This document shows, piece after piece, positions 37,151 to 50,235 of a stretch of DNA of 64,000 nt. The notes below the pieces were generated by a model. That model saw nothing but the letters and a program-made list of their open reading frames with translations. It did not search any database and was not told the origin of the DNA. The translations under genes were made by a program, and so were the position numbers. How positions within the stretch are numbered: the first letter of the stretch is position 1; each line of letters starts with the position of its first letter. The DNA comes from Medicago truncatula (Eukaryota; Streptophyta; Magnoliopsida; Fabales; Fabaceae), in NCBI RefSeq assembly GCF_003473485.1, contig NC_053045.1, positions 41,768,494 to 41,832,493 of the forward strand. The letters are read 5' to 3'.

Positions 37151-38457
37151 GTCACCTTTCTAGAGTATGCGTATATTAAAGGGTCAAAAATAAGAAGAAT
37201 ATCAAATTACATGGTTATAATATGTGTTTTTATTTCTACAGGATCACTTTCTAGATTTCGTGTATATTACGAGGTCAATTTGAACAATTAACCCGTACCT
37301 TGTAGATGTAAAGTCCAAAAAAATAATATAGACGTTGAATTGTTTCATGCTTTTTTGCATACGTATTTATGACGTTAAAATATTATTTTCCACGTAAAAT
37401 TATAATTTTTCGACAAATGAAGGATTAATTATGAATTTTTAAAGCGTAAAAAACTCAAACATAAGACAACAGAAATTTCGACCTAGAAATCCAATTTTGA
37501 ATTGGTTTTTTTGCAGACACGTATATAAAAATACATCGAGAAGATTTTCCAAAGATTCCTAACATTTTGACTAAGTCTCAATTTATTTTGAATTTTCAAC
37601 CAAAACTAAAAGTGTGCACAAGTTGGGTTGGGTTGGGTCAGTTTAGGGTTTAGGCCAAATCGTTATCAGACCCGATCAAATCTATTTATTTTATACTGGG
37701 TATAAGACTCGCTATTTTATATCAAACCGCGACCAGCCCAACTTGATAATGAGTGGGTTGGGTTAACGAGTCACTAAACATATTTTTAAAAAAAGTTAAA
37801 TATAAAAAATATAATAAATTACATTTTATTTCATAAAAATTCTAATATTTAAACTAAGTATTTAAAATGCTAACGCTTGAATTTATTTGAAAACTTCAAA
37901 ATTAAAGTATGCAAATCTTAAACTATATTATAAAAAACTAAAAAATTAACAGTTTTTTGAACATGTTGGGTTCATGGGTCAACGAATTTGAATGTGTTGG
38001 TTCGCGTTGCAATCTTGCATCTTACACAACTTAGTTTTTAATATCTTAAAAATTACTTCCACAATGTTTTTTCTTTTTTTTAAGAAAACTCTCACCTTGT
38101 TCTTATATGCTCTTCCACCTTGTTCCTTTCCACCCTCTTCTTCATACATTAAATAAACATATTTGTGTTACAAACACACACAAGAATCACAATAGACCAA
38201 TCTTTAAACGTTCTTAATTGAAGATGACGTCACGTGCGTAATTGTCTATAATACACTTGATATCATTCTATCTAAACTCATGGGGTTAATCTTTGTCGTA
38301 GCCGATGACGTCACATGCACATAAGTTTTGATTTTTTTTTTTTAACATTGTTATTGTTAGATTTGTGGAAATGACAATGATTGAAAGATATACAATCAAT
38401 GTCGTTATTCCATTTGAGTTTTTTCTTCAAACATAGGAGAGACTAATTTGAAAGAGG
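37151..38457. other. AT-rich intergenic region
   Basis: At 37620-37760 and near 37960 there are GGGTTGGGTTGGGT and GACCCG-type motifs often found at ends of plant DNA elements, but no matched inverted ends were established. No gene. Confidence 0.45.
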
Positions 38458-38989
38458 GCGGCTGTAACACCCCGTTTTCCCAACAACATAAATATAAAAG
38501 TAAATCAGAGTTTAACACCTGACGGGCATGCTACACTGCTTTTCAAAAATCCATAAATAGAATAAAGTACTATTTATTAAAATCAACTTTGATAAAATAT
38601 CAGTTCATTGCAGCAGAAAGTATTTTTCAACGTTAAACAACTTCCAATAAAACCTTGGCACACGGCCTCAACAAAATATCTGTAAAGATTAAATTCAACA
38701 TCAACAGTTTCATAATGATACATAAGGAATGAAAACACGACAACAATTTCCCATCCCGTTACGTATCAGAGCCCTAAGACACTTGAGCCACCACTTCTAA
38801 TAAGCTTTAATACCTGCAAGTTACCCATACGAAGGGCAACAATTCCAAGCAGAAGGGGTGAGATTCACAAACAATAATAGTAGATATATAAATCATCAAC
38901 TTAATTAAATAACATAATTAGCATCATATATTCAACAATAATATTCATACTTCTTCATCCTTAAAAACACTTACTAAATCAACTAACGA

Positions 38990-39140
38990 CGACAACAACA
39001 ACTCAATCAACAACAACAACAATAACTCACTCAACGACAACCACAATTACAACAACTCCATCTACAACAACGACAACAACACAATCAATCGACAACGACA
39101 TCAACTACGACAAATTCTCCATCAACAACAACGACAACAA
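38990..39140. repeat. CAA-rich low-complexity tract
   Basis: Imperfect repeats of CAACAA, CGACAA and ACAACTC cover about 150 bases inside the solo LTR, directly before the minisatellite. Confidence 0.8.
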
Positions 39141-39170
39141 CAACATCAAGGTAGCACCAATTCTATCGTG

Positions 39171-39406
39171 TTGAATGACTAAGCATTCCGGGGCATAAGC
39201 CCCCAACAATTTGAATGACAAGACATTCCAGGGCATAAGCCCTCAACGGTTGAATGATTAACATTCCAGGGCATGAGCCCTCAACAATTTGAATGACAAG
39301 GCATTCCAGGGCATAAGCCCTCAACAGTTGAATGATTAACATTCCAGGGCATGAGCCCTCAACAGTTGAATGACAAAGCATTCCAGGGCATGAGCCCTCA
39401 ACGGTT
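39171..39406. repeat. Minisatellite, six units of about 39 bp
   Basis: Each unit begins TTGAATGA, has CATTCCAGGGCAT(A/G)AGCCC in the middle and ends TCAAC(A/G). Units alternate between GACAA(G)GCATT and GATTAACATT forms, so a dimer of about 78 bases is partly the repeating unit. Minus-strand open frames over it are by-products of the repeat. Confidence 0.9.
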
Positions 39407-40848
39407 TCCTAATCATGAAAGGACTCAACTTGTGTATATCAGCATACAACTCAACTACGACAACAACAACATAGGCAACGACAACGATCGTGCATAATAA
39501 CTCACTCACTCCCCAACTTGGTCAACATCAACAACCTATGACTCCGTTACTTAGAAACGACAACTCGCCACTTACAACTCGAACCAACACATTGTACATT
39601 CTAATTGAATGCAGTTAAGTATAAACCAACGATCATTAACAATCATAATCAATAAACAGCAACACAAACAGTATACAGACAGCGTGATATAACAATATCT
39701 TTGCAATTCAACACTATCTAAAATTCCCACATAATCCAAGTAATGCGTATGCAATTATATCATATTAAAAATAACCTCAATTCATCACAATCAGCTTCAA
39801 ACATCATCCTTAATATCCTATACAACTTTCATTGCTATCCCAAAGTTCAACTCACAACATGGATTAAATACTCGTAAACACCTTAATTGAACTCATAGTA
39901 CTTCTAGTTTTGAGCCTTGGAATTATCCCATAAGTTTTGGATTAACTTAGAAATGGTTGTGCTGAATTTTCATAAGATTTCACTAAGACCTCCTTGGAGT
40001 ATTTTCATCATAACTCCTAAACCAAATATCATTTTCGATTCAAACCAAAGCCATTGGAAAGCTAACAAAATTATCTACAACTTTCATGTTTACACCAAAT
40101 GCCAATTCAAAACAGAAACGTGTGAAAAAGACGCAAGAACACGAAACAGGTGATGCTATCACTGTGCAGCTCGCGAGGCGAGTAAGTTTACTCGCTGTGG
40201 CGAGTTGCGACGAACAGCTCTACGGGAACAGACCAGTTTTCAGCCAAAAACCCAATTTTTCATCCACCCAAACCCCAAATTTGATAGGAAACTCAACCTA
40301 TGTTTATTCTACAACATGAACATCGATTCTTAACACAATTGTCATGGTTTCTACACTTTTCAATTCAAGAATCATACTCCCAAAACCTAACCCCCAATTC
40401 CCAATTCACCAAATTTATTCATAACTTTTGCCAAACAGAATCAGAATTATATAAACTAAAATCATTGCAAGTTAGCATCACCCTTACCTTAATTCAGATG
40501 AACAAAGCTCTACAAATCTGATTCTCTTCATCTGGCTCTCCCTTGGTTCTCTTGCTTTCTCTTGTTTTCTCCCAAAACTGATGTACGTGAAAAACAGTTT
40601 CTCTCTGACTTCTCCCTTTTTCTTAACTCCCCACTTATTTCAATTTTAACTCCCCAATTAATTCTATTAATTATTAATTAACCCCACAACTCCAATAATT
40701 ACTAATTCCCACTTATTCTATTAAATAGTAAAATAACTCATTTAATAAAATACCCACACCACAAAATCAACATAAATCATTTAAAAATCATATAAAGGAC
40801 TTTAAATCAACTAAAAATTATTAAATAAAATTGGGGCGTTACAGCGGC

Positions 40849-42162
40849 CTGCAATCTAATTTTATTTAAAAGCCAAACGTATATTAACAATTTACTTTGA
40901 TTAAAAATTAATTTTTTTTAGTGGGATGGACGTGGTCCACCGAGCTTTAGAGGGGCTCAGCCACCGTAACAAACGATATGATCTTGAATTATGACTTATA
41001 AACTAAGCACCCGAGTATTTTTTAGGCATGCTATTTTGTTTTTTAGCATAAATTGTGAACAAAAGAAAAGAAGAGAAAACTCAAGGAAGAGAATAAAAAT
41101 CTTAAATCTAAATTTTACATATAATTTAAATTTCAACTATAGATAAGATCTCTGAGAAAAACTATAGTAGATAAGAAAATCGGTATCAATGTCTCACAAG
41201 AGTACAATCTTCTTTTTTTGATTAAATGGAAAGAAAAAGACAAGAAAAATAGTAAATGCGTTGCCTCAAAACTCCTGAAGAGTTGGCCAACAAGGTGAGT
41301 CTAATTGTGGGAGAGGAGAACTCCACATCTTCAAAATGTCGATATTCATTGCTTCAAATTTAACTAGTCTTCCCTTAATGTGTGAGTAAACTTAACTATA
41401 CAAGAAGAGAGTATAACTTTTTAATGAGAGAAAAAGTAGTCGTATGAGGATGAAAATCAATGCTATGACTTCTTATAATCAAATCCATAGAAGTCTTGGA
41501 GTCAGATTTCAAAATAACTAACTTATGATCAAGCCAAATTTTCCAATCTTCTAAAATTGAGAAGAAAAGATGAATATGAGAGGCAAAGTTGTAAAAAGAA
41601 AAAAGAAAAAAAAACCCTTTTTACAATTTTTCCTTTTTATTGTTTTGTATTGATCATCTTTCGTTTCACTTTCTATGAAACCAAAAAAGCCTCTCACATC
41701 TTTCTTACCATTTCCATATACTTTCCTATATTTTCTCTAACTTTATTTTAAACCAACTGTCGTATATTTGAAAATGTGACCCAATCAATCAATCAATAAA
41801 TGTATGGTAAGTTGTGACATCACATATCTTCGATTTAGTATATATGTAATCAGACAGTCAAAGACCGGCCAATGTTACGGGGAAGAGACAATACCACCAC
41901 CAAACACATTTTATGCAAGTTGGTTCGGCGAAAGCAACGTACAAAAATCGACGGTTATAACTAAATTTTATTCAATTTCTTACTATAACAAGATAAACAC
42001 GTAAATGAAAAGAAATCATCGATTAATAGAATAATATTAAAAAATTGCTCTCACTTGAAATCTGATACGAATCCAAAACTTTATTACGTCTTTATTTTAT
42101 CTTGAGGAAAAAGTTGATAACATCATAAGCAGGTTCAGAAGAAGAAGAACGGTACCAAAAGA
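40849..42162. other. Intergenic region and NQR-like gene A promoter
   Basis: No gene is seen. The last 320 bases contain a 23-base block shared exactly with the promoter of gene B (listed separately). The preceding part is AT-rich with poly-A/poly-T runs. Confidence 0.5.
41843..41865 (+). promoter_or_regulatory. Conserved upstream block of NQR-like gene A
   Basis: Identical over 23 bases to 52137-52159 upstream of gene B. The core is GTAATCAGACAGTCAAAGAC. It lies about 300 bases before the ATG here and about 185 bases before it in gene B. It may be a regulatory element or part of the transcription start region. Confidence 0.5.
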
Positions 42163-45100
42163 ATGGAGATCAAAGCTGGTTTGTCAGCACTCGTTACTGG
42201 TGGTGCTTCTGGAATCGGTAACACACCAATCATCATATCTTCTTCCTTTTCACTTTTCAATTTCAAACAAATATTTGCATAGCCAATTATATCATCATAT
42301 TAATGATTTCTGTTTGTAAATAAATATATATATGTTTGATACTATTGATACGTGTAATCTGATTCTATGTTTATGGTTTCTGTCTTGTACAGGTAAAGGT
42401 CTTGTGCTAGCTCTTGCAGAGAAAGGTGTATTTATAACAATTGTTGATTTTTCTGAAGAAAAAGGAAGAGAAACCGCAACCCTTGTGGAGAAAATTAATA
42501 CCAAGTTTCATCCTAACTTACACCATCCATCTGTCTTGTTTGTCAAATGCGACGTCACCAACTCAAGTAAGTATGGCTATAGTGTTGTGTTTCCATTCCA
42601 TGTAGTAAATTAACACCACTTACAGGATAAGCACCTTGGCCGACCTTCACCTCTTATAGATGAGGTTCCAAATTTTCTAAAATGAATCAACGGACACGGC
42701 ACTAATACAAATACATTGACATTAGTAATAGTTACAACTAAGTAAATGTGTTTGTGTCCCGCGCCAACACTTGTCTGACACCATACACACCTTCAATTTG
42801 AAATGTCGTTGTTACATAGTGGACAACCTTCTTCTAGGAGATCCCGGAATTAGTTAAATACTTATTACTGACTGAAACTGCTTGTGACTAAGACCTGAAT
42901 CATAATTATCTAGATTGGGCCTATACCGGCATCCCTATCATGCTGTTGGTGCCCTATCAACAGCCTTGGGCGCCTCCCCCCTAGCAATAGCATCCAATTT
43001 ATTCAACAAGAAAAATTAACACCACTTAACATTTAGTCTGCCTTCCATACCTTTCAACCTCCAACTATCACGAAGTAATGTAATATATAGTAAATATGGA
43101 TGCCGTAAATCATCGAATGCACTTGCTAGTTTGTTATATAGATGTATTAACTCAGAGCCACTAACAGGGGATCTAGCTGCTGCATTTGAGAAGCATGTTT
43201 CAACATATGGTGGACTAGACATTTGTATTGCCAGTGCGGGGATTAATAACCCTATTCCATTCGATAAGGACCCAACGGATGGCACTCGTTCGTGGAGACA
43301 CACTCTTAATGTGAATTTTATTGCAGTTTTTGACACCACTCGTCTTGCTGTGAGTTTGAAATTTGACCTGGTTTTGTTTTTTCATATCCTTTAAAGTAGA
43401 CTTTTACTTGATTCTTCCTAAAGAAAGTTGGTTCATATTCTTAATTTGGAAGATATAATGATTTTCTTTCACATAATCACACTGTTCAACATTGTTGTTT
43501 AAATAAATAAAGGGGCTTGAAGCCATTGATTATTATTGACACATTGATTGTCCTCATTTCAATAGATTAAAGCCATGGAAGCTTTGAAAAGGCCTGGCAC
43601 AATCATCAATTTGGGTTCTGCTTCCGGTCTTTATCCAATGTATGGTGACCCTGTCTATACTGGTTCTAAAGGTTTGTCATTTACCGGCTTGAGAATTTTC
43701 TGCTGCATTTTAAAAAATTAAATTGAAGGATCCATAAGATATCCTTAAGCTTTTGCCGAAGACATATTTTATTATGTTTAAGAGATTTTTGTTATAAACA
43801 TAATTCTAAGAAGAGAGCTTTTAGCTAAAAAGTTGTTTTCAAATTAAGAAAAATTTAAGGTAGAACAAATAAAGTTGTTTAGTGTCAAACAATGAGTTAT
43901 GTATGTATCTCCACATAATTTATATCTTACCATTGCTCCATGGAGGACCCTTTACTCTTAGTATTATCTAATTGTTTGCTTACCCAAAAACTGAACTTAC
44001 TATTGCTTCCTAAACTGTTACTTCACTTTGGCAGGTGGTGTTGTTATGTTTACTAGAGCACTCCGTTTATACAAACGTCAAGGAATCAGAATCAATGTGC
44101 TTTGCCCTGAGGTAAGAGTTGTTTTTGGACTTTGAAAAATGGATGTTTTTGGTTATAAAATTAAGCTTTAATCTATGGAAATAATAGAAACTGTTTATGT
44201 TAATGAAATATTTTTTTTTATTTCACCTTTAATTATTAATACATCACATTATTCTTTACTTCATTTACTATTTTTAAAAAATTATAGAACAAACATTGGA
44301 AACATTTTCTCAAAAAATCATTGTTTGTGGTATGTGACTATAGCACTCAAGTCATAATGATTTAGACAAAACTTGGGCATGATATTGTTTAAGGAAAATC
44401 GAGTTCCTTGTTATTTCAGCCAACATGCATTGGTTTTAAATGTGTTTCTATTTTCAAAACAATTTTTATGCTTTTTTTTTTACAATTTACTATAACTTCC
44501 CAAATGTTTAGTGCAGTTTATTGAAACTGAGATGGGCTTGAAGGTGGATCCCAGACTCATTAGTATGATGGGGGGCTTTGTACCTATGGACATGGTGGTG
44601 AAAGGTAAGTCTGTATGTTTCTTTGTCCTTTGTTGTGCTTTGGCCAAAAGAGCATGGGTGTTTGTACCAAATCATAAATTTGTAGAGCTTTGCTTTATAT
44701 ATGGTGAATGTTGCAAATATCTTGCTGCCTCAGATTGACATGCTTCTGTTACCCTCTCTTGCATTGCATGCACATCTCCTAATTTATTTTAACTGGAGGA
44801 GTGGTGTTAGAACATTTAGAAATAAATCATAAGTTTTTTTTTTTGAAAGGAAACATCTTCATATATTACGGCGAAGCAACACGTTATTTGGACCTACTGT
44901 CAACAGTTTCATTTAATATTTTAATGATATGTCCCTGAGTTTTTTATTGACAGATTAATGTCATCATTAATAATTCAGTGATAGGTATATATATTTCTTA
45001 TCACGCATAAATAAATTTTGATATGAAATTATTTAAACCTCTCAAGGTGCTTTTGAGCTCATCACGGATGAGAGTAAAGCCGGTCATTGCCTATGGATTA

Positions 45101-48100
45101 CTAATCGTCGAGGTCTGGAGTACTGGCCCACCCCATCAGAAGAAGCAAAGTACTTGACACGTCCTACACGATTCAGGAGGAAATCTGAATACCAAGCTCC
45201 ATCAATTAAACTACCAGATAGTTTTGAGAAAACGTGAGTATTTTAACTTTATTTCTCTTGCTGTGGCACACACGCACACATACACACACATGTATGCCTC
45301 TGGAAGGTGTTTCATTTCTATTTCCGTAGTGTTGGAAAAGGTGCATTTTCATATTAAAATTGGCTGGTATTTTGATTATGTCTTCTCATGATTTTATTCA
45401 TTTAAAGTTGGGTTCTTTAGTGGTTACATATAGCTGCGTACTGTTTGCAGAGTTGTTCATACCTTGACTCACAACTTTCGGAACGCTACCAGCATTGTCA
45501 GAGCACCACTGAGATTACCTATCAAACCAAACCATGTTCTTGTGAAGATAATTTATGCGGGTGTAAATGCCAGTGATGTAAGTTGTTAAATCTTTCTAGA
45601 GGACTTGTGTGCACATTTATTTTTTTTAAACATCTCTCTCAGGGACATGTCCACCAGGTCCTAGCTTACTGTCAAACGGCCTCAACTGTAGTAAATGGGC
45701 CTTGGTTCGGCTGTTAGAGAATAACGGGTTAGCTCAAAAAATTCAAGTTCAAGGGAAACAGTTTGAACTTAGAATTAAATACACACTAATCTTCTTAATC
45801 TATTATACATGCTATGCTATATCCTCATTTCATCTAGAAACCATAATTCTATCTAGAATTCTGACAAAACTTTGTAATGATAGGTAAATTTTAGCTCAGG
45901 CCGCTATTTTGGTGGCAATAACAAAGAGACTGCAGCCCGTCTTCCATTTGATGCAGGATTTGAGGTATGATGTCTCCCAGAACATAGATTTCTTTTATGA
46001 AGCTCACCACTTGATGCAGTATGCCTATACTCATTTATGTAACGAATTTCATTTGTATTTTAGGCTGTGGGAATAATTGCAGCTGTCGGGGATTCTGTCA
46101 CTGACTTGAAAGTTGGCATGCCGTGTGCATTCATGACTTTTGGAGGCTACGCTGAATTCACAATGGTGAGCAGTGTTTAACATATTGTTAATATTCTTCT
46201 TTCATACATTGAGATAATCATTGGTGTTTCCATCTACCACTTTTTATCAAACTAGTTTTGATTATTAAGTGTATGTGATGGTAATACTATTGTGAATTTG
46301 TGATGCTTCTTATGATGTAAGTTACTGATGATGTTGAGTTTTTACTTGGGTTAGATTCCTTCAAAATATGCCCTTCCAGTGCCTAGACCAGATCCAGAAG
46401 CTGTTGCCATGCTTACTTCAGGATTAACAGCTTCAATTGCTCTAGAAAAGGTTGATTAATATAAGATTGTCTCGTTGCTTCAGATGTATTCTGCGAACCT
46501 TAAATTTGGTGTTCGTTAATCTTCTACTTGGTTGGCATGTCCTGATAAGAGCTTTTGTATACTGCAAAGGCAGGACAGATGGAATCCGGAAAAGTGGTCC
46601 TTGTTACGGCTGCTGCAGGAGGAACTGGTCAATTTGCTGTTCAGGTGCCCTCACAAATCTAACTCCACCTTTCTTTAACATATGCATTAATTGTACGTAT
46701 TACTAGGAATTATTTATTTGAACGAATTGGAAGCTTCTTGATATTTTATACTTGTAGGCAGAGCCTGGGCAATGGCAAACTAAACATCATGATTTAGACA
46801 ATATTTAGCATGTTTTGTTTTCTCTATTTACTTTACGATCTTATTTTAACAGAGGACATTGGTTATTGATGCTATTTCTTTCTCCTCTTTTTACCAAACA
46901 CTGTTCATTCTTGAGGTTATAAAAGAGCTCTTATATGTGTTCCCTTTATTCCTTGAGACCTAAGATAACTAATCACTATTTAAGAAAAAGATTGCTAGTT
47001 GTTCTTTGCGGTTCTTCTCCATTGCGTGGGTTGGTAATATTTATTCTATATGCAGCTTGCAAAATTAGCTGGTAATACCGTGGTTGCTACTTGTGGAGGT
47101 GGGGCAAAGGCCAAGCTTCTGAAAGAGTTGGGGGTCGACAGAGTCATTGACTATCACAGTGAAGATATAAAAACGGTATTTTTTAATCGTTTGAATTGTT
47201 TGGAGTTCTGATAACAATATCTATGATATACATTACGTCATTACGATAGTATACCATTGTTTGATTGTATGTAGCTGATCCCACCCAGTGAGAAAACGCT
47301 TTATTTTACTGGTTGTTTGTTAAGGTCACAGTTATCATAACTAACACTTTTTATTTAAATGAATTACATAAAAGAATCATATAATGATATAACACCATGG
47401 TTAATGGGTCCTTTACATAAATAAGTCCTTCGGCCCTCTGCACATTTTTACTAATTTCTCTTTTTGCTGTATATGTGGACCATTGGTGTGATCTGCAACA
47501 TTTTTGGCATAAGATATACATACATACATGCATATAATTAGATTCTAAAAGAGCACATTCATTGAACTTAACTCAAACACATTAAGACACTCACATGTTT
47601 TTCGGGTCCTTTGATATATATAGCTAACGGAAATATCCAACATTTTAGGGGAGCTACTTATGCCATCTCATATACTTTGTTAAAAGAGTTTTGAGACTCA
47701 GTTTCCAGAATATTGCTACTATTGATAGACCTCAACCTCTACTCCCTTCTTTTATACTTCCTTTTTATACCATTACCATACAATACAGTTTACCATTTCA
47801 TAGAGAAACGGCACCAAGGTGAAACTCTTGAACATTAAATAAGAGGTACACAGGAATAGAACCCAGCGAGCCTTGAAGATTTGTTTGCACAAAGAAGAAA
47901 ACAAAAAAATATTTCTTTTCTTGAATTGATTAAAAGTAGAAGTCCTATTTACAACTGTTGAGAAAGCAGTGAATCTAGTGATACAACATATTTGTTGAGC
48001 AATTTGCATCGTGAAGTGCCTCTATGCTCTCTATGAACAAATATGCTCCATCAACCAGGCCAACCCTTCAATATCAATTTATTATGTTCGCTGAGAAAAG

Positions 48101-49516
48101 CATAAAACCAAATGGTCATAGCCAATGTAAACTGCTTCCATCAACGTGTTCATTTTGTGACATACTTTTGCAGGTTCTAAAGAAAGAGTTCCCGAAAGGT
48201 ATTGACATCATCTATGAGTCCGTTGGTGGTGACATGTTAAAATTGTGCTTGGATGCTTTGGCAGTCCATGGACGACTTATTGTCATTGGCATGATTTCTC
48301 AGGTTTTTACTTATTTTATTTTTCTTCTCATGCCACAATTGTATACACATCAGCACTTGTGAAAATTTCACAGCATCTATAAAATATTACTAAGTACTAG
48401 TTACCTTTACAATGTAGCATGATTCATTTGGCGATTTTAAATTCAAGTAATGCCTTGGATTTTATCATCGTTTAAGTATTATGGAAAATGAATTTTAACT
48501 ACTAATTATTTTCTTTTTTATTAATATCAGTATCAAGGAGAAAAGGGTTGGACACCGTCAAAATATCCTGGACTATGTGAGAAGCTCTTGTCGAAGAGTC
48601 AAGCTGTGGTATGTAGAAATATGAAGTTAGGCACTTGCAGGCAGCCACTACTTTTTTTGTTTTGTTTTGTTTATGATTGCTTATTAGTTATTTCCCCCCC
48701 CCCCCCCCCCAATATTTCGATATCTTGTGCAACTTCCATTTTTTACTGCTAATTTACTTTTCTCATGGTCATATATATTTGGCCAAAATTTTCAGGCTGG
48801 CTTTTTCCTGGTTCAATATAGTCACATGTGGCAAGAACATCTTGACCGACTATTTGACCTTTACTCTCAGGGAAAGCTAAAGGTATTTTATATGCATTTT
48901 ATATCTGTCGATCAATAAAAAAATTAAGGCATGTTGGTCTTCTATTTGCTAATTGTTATCCTTCTCAGTTGCCATGCTTTTAAGTTTAGAAGATTGTGTT
49001 TCTTGACTTTTTCTCATTTGTTCACACAGGTTGCCGTGGATCCAAAGAAATTTATAGGCCTGCATTCTGTTGCTGATGCTGTTGAGTATCTTCATTCAGG
49101 CAAAAGCGCCGGGAAGGTATTTTGGTTTCTTAAGAAACACTGTATAGCAAGTAAACCTTCAATTTAGTTCTAAAACCATCAATCTCTCTCCTATTTGGCC
49201 TCCGAACTATAGCAATATAATAAGTAGTCTCTAAACTTTTATTAATCAATCAAGTCAGTCGCCCTCGCCCAGTTGATTTGAAAATTGGAGAGAATGATAG
49301 TTGAAGGACTAACTTGATGAATTGAAAATAGCATAGGGACTACTTATTATATTTTCATAGCTTAGGGACATTTAGGAGATAGAATAGGAATTAAGTTGAA
49401 AGTTTAATTTATTCATTTTGATTTTGTAACTGCTGTGTAACAATTTAATTATATCATTTCTGTAGGTGGTTGTCTGCGTGGACCCAACCTTCTCTAACCA
49501 TGCAGCCAAATTATAA
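42163..49516 (+). CDS. NQR-type SDR-MDR fusion oxidoreductase, gene A
   Basis: Eighteen exons: 42163-42217, 42393-42566, 43168-43349, 43566-43671, 44035-44111, 44517-44604, 45047-45233, 45451-45577, 45884-45964, 46064-46165, 46355-46450, 46570-46644, 47056-47175, 48174-48302, 48531-48608, 48796-48882, 49030-49116, 49466-49516; 633 residues, all GT-AG. Residues 1 to about 250 form a classical short-chain dehydrogenase: cofactor motif TGGASGIG (12-19), active-site S155/S157, Y168 and K172 (YTGSK). From about 290 a medium-chain, quinone-oxidoreductase-like domain follows with nucleotide-binding motif AAAGGTG (about 439-445) and no zinc-binding cysteine pattern. The same fusion is known in Arabidopsis as NQR (At1g49670); the second domain resembles prostaglandin reductase 3. 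The C-terminus AKL is a likely peroxisomal signal. Probable NAD(P)H-dependent reduction and oxidation of carbonyl or enone substrates; the substrate is unknown. Confidence 0.92.
45266..45292. repeat. (CA)n tract in intron 7 of gene A
   Basis: Imperfect CA repeat. The matching intron of gene B carries a purer CA repeat at about 56176-56194, so it predates the duplication. Confidence 0.8.
48698..48711. repeat. Poly-C run in intron 15 of gene A
   Basis: A run of 14 or more C residues within a short intron. The exact length is unreliable. Confidence 0.7.
49155..49415. mobile_element. MITE in intron 17 of NQR-like gene A
   Basis: The left end ACCTTCAATTTAGTTC pairs with the right end GAATTAAGTTGAAAGT, and the inner parts also pair (AATAAGTAGTCTCTAAAC with the reverse complement of a GGGACTACTTATT block). 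The matching intron in gene B is only 86 bases against 349 here, so the insertion came after the gene duplication. Confidence 0.65.
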
Positions 49517-50195
49517 GTCAACACATGTCAAATACAGAAGGAAGTCAAGTTTTCAGCTCTTAGCCTAAAGAGTGTTCTCAAATGTTACTGGAAATAGCTG
49601 CTAAACCAGTGCTGAAATATTCTCGATGTTTTCTCATTTTTTGATTACTTGAAAGAATAATGCAATTTATTTTGGTGAGAAGAATAATGCAATTATGTAT
49701 ACCAAGTTTATGTTTACAGTTACATTACAGAATACATATCAACAGAACAAAACGAGATATCTTGTTCTAACAGTAACACTTCTACATAAAAGACACAAAA
49801 ATAATTTATGACTTATACTTTAAGGAGGTCCGTCCATGCATGTAACTTTGATTTTGAGTAGTTAAATAAGTCTACAAAAGATCAAAATAATTAGCTTATA
49901 TTCTAAATCAAAATCACAACCAATATAAATAAACATTCAAACCCCTTTCTAGAAATATACTTCAAATACAAAAGAAATTGGTTGAAGAAGAACATACTCA
50001 TAATTCTTGAAAAAAAAAAAGAACATGCTCATAATTCGTCAAAAAATAAAAGAACATACTCATAAATAAAACTTGTCTATACATCAAATCGAATAACATG
50101 AAGTAGGTTGGAGGAGAACTCAACTTGGAAAAGTTGTTCGTTAGTTTGGGAAATACACATTGATGTACTCTTAAAGTTCAAATATATGAATTTAT

Positions 50196-50235
50196 AATGG
50201 CTTTACCATTTCGTCTATCTACCAAAAAAAAAAAA
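50196..50235 (+). mobile_element. SINE 3' tail fragment
   Basis: GGCTTTACCATTTCGTCTATC followed by TACC and poly-A matches the tail of the SINE at 31307-31449. The tRNA-like head is missing. Confidence 0.55.

Larger units (their letters stand above)
38463..40843. mobile_element. Solo LTR of a Gypsy-like retrotransposon
   Basis: The element begins TGTAACACCCC and ends GGGGCGTTACA, so it starts TG, ends CA and has short inverted ends. The perfect 5-bp duplication GCGGC flanks it (38458-38462 and 40844-40848). It is 2381 bases long, contains no protein domains and has a minisatellite inside. TGTAACACCCC starts are typical of plant Gypsy LTRs. One LTR with a target duplication and no internal region indicates unequal recombination between the two LTRs. 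Confidence 0.85.

Noticed and set aside
37626-37670. TTGGGTTGGGTTGGG and GTTTAGGGTTTAGG as an interstitial telomere
   Set aside because: Only about two TTTAGGG units are present; the rest is a GGGTTGGGTT motif common in plant transposon ends.
39163-39406. Repeats with regular spacing that might be taken for a CRISPR array or a repeat protein
   Set aside because: Units are directly adjacent with no unique spacers, within a eukaryotic solo LTR; the minus-strand frame is a by-product of a 39-bp (multiple of three) unit.
42567-43167. Exon 3 of gene A starting at the upstream acceptor near 43140
   Set aside because: That acceptor does not keep phase with the strong A|GTAAGT donor of exon 2 and would insert several unconserved residues; the acceptor at 43167 gives [13 protein letters not shown], in phase in both genes.
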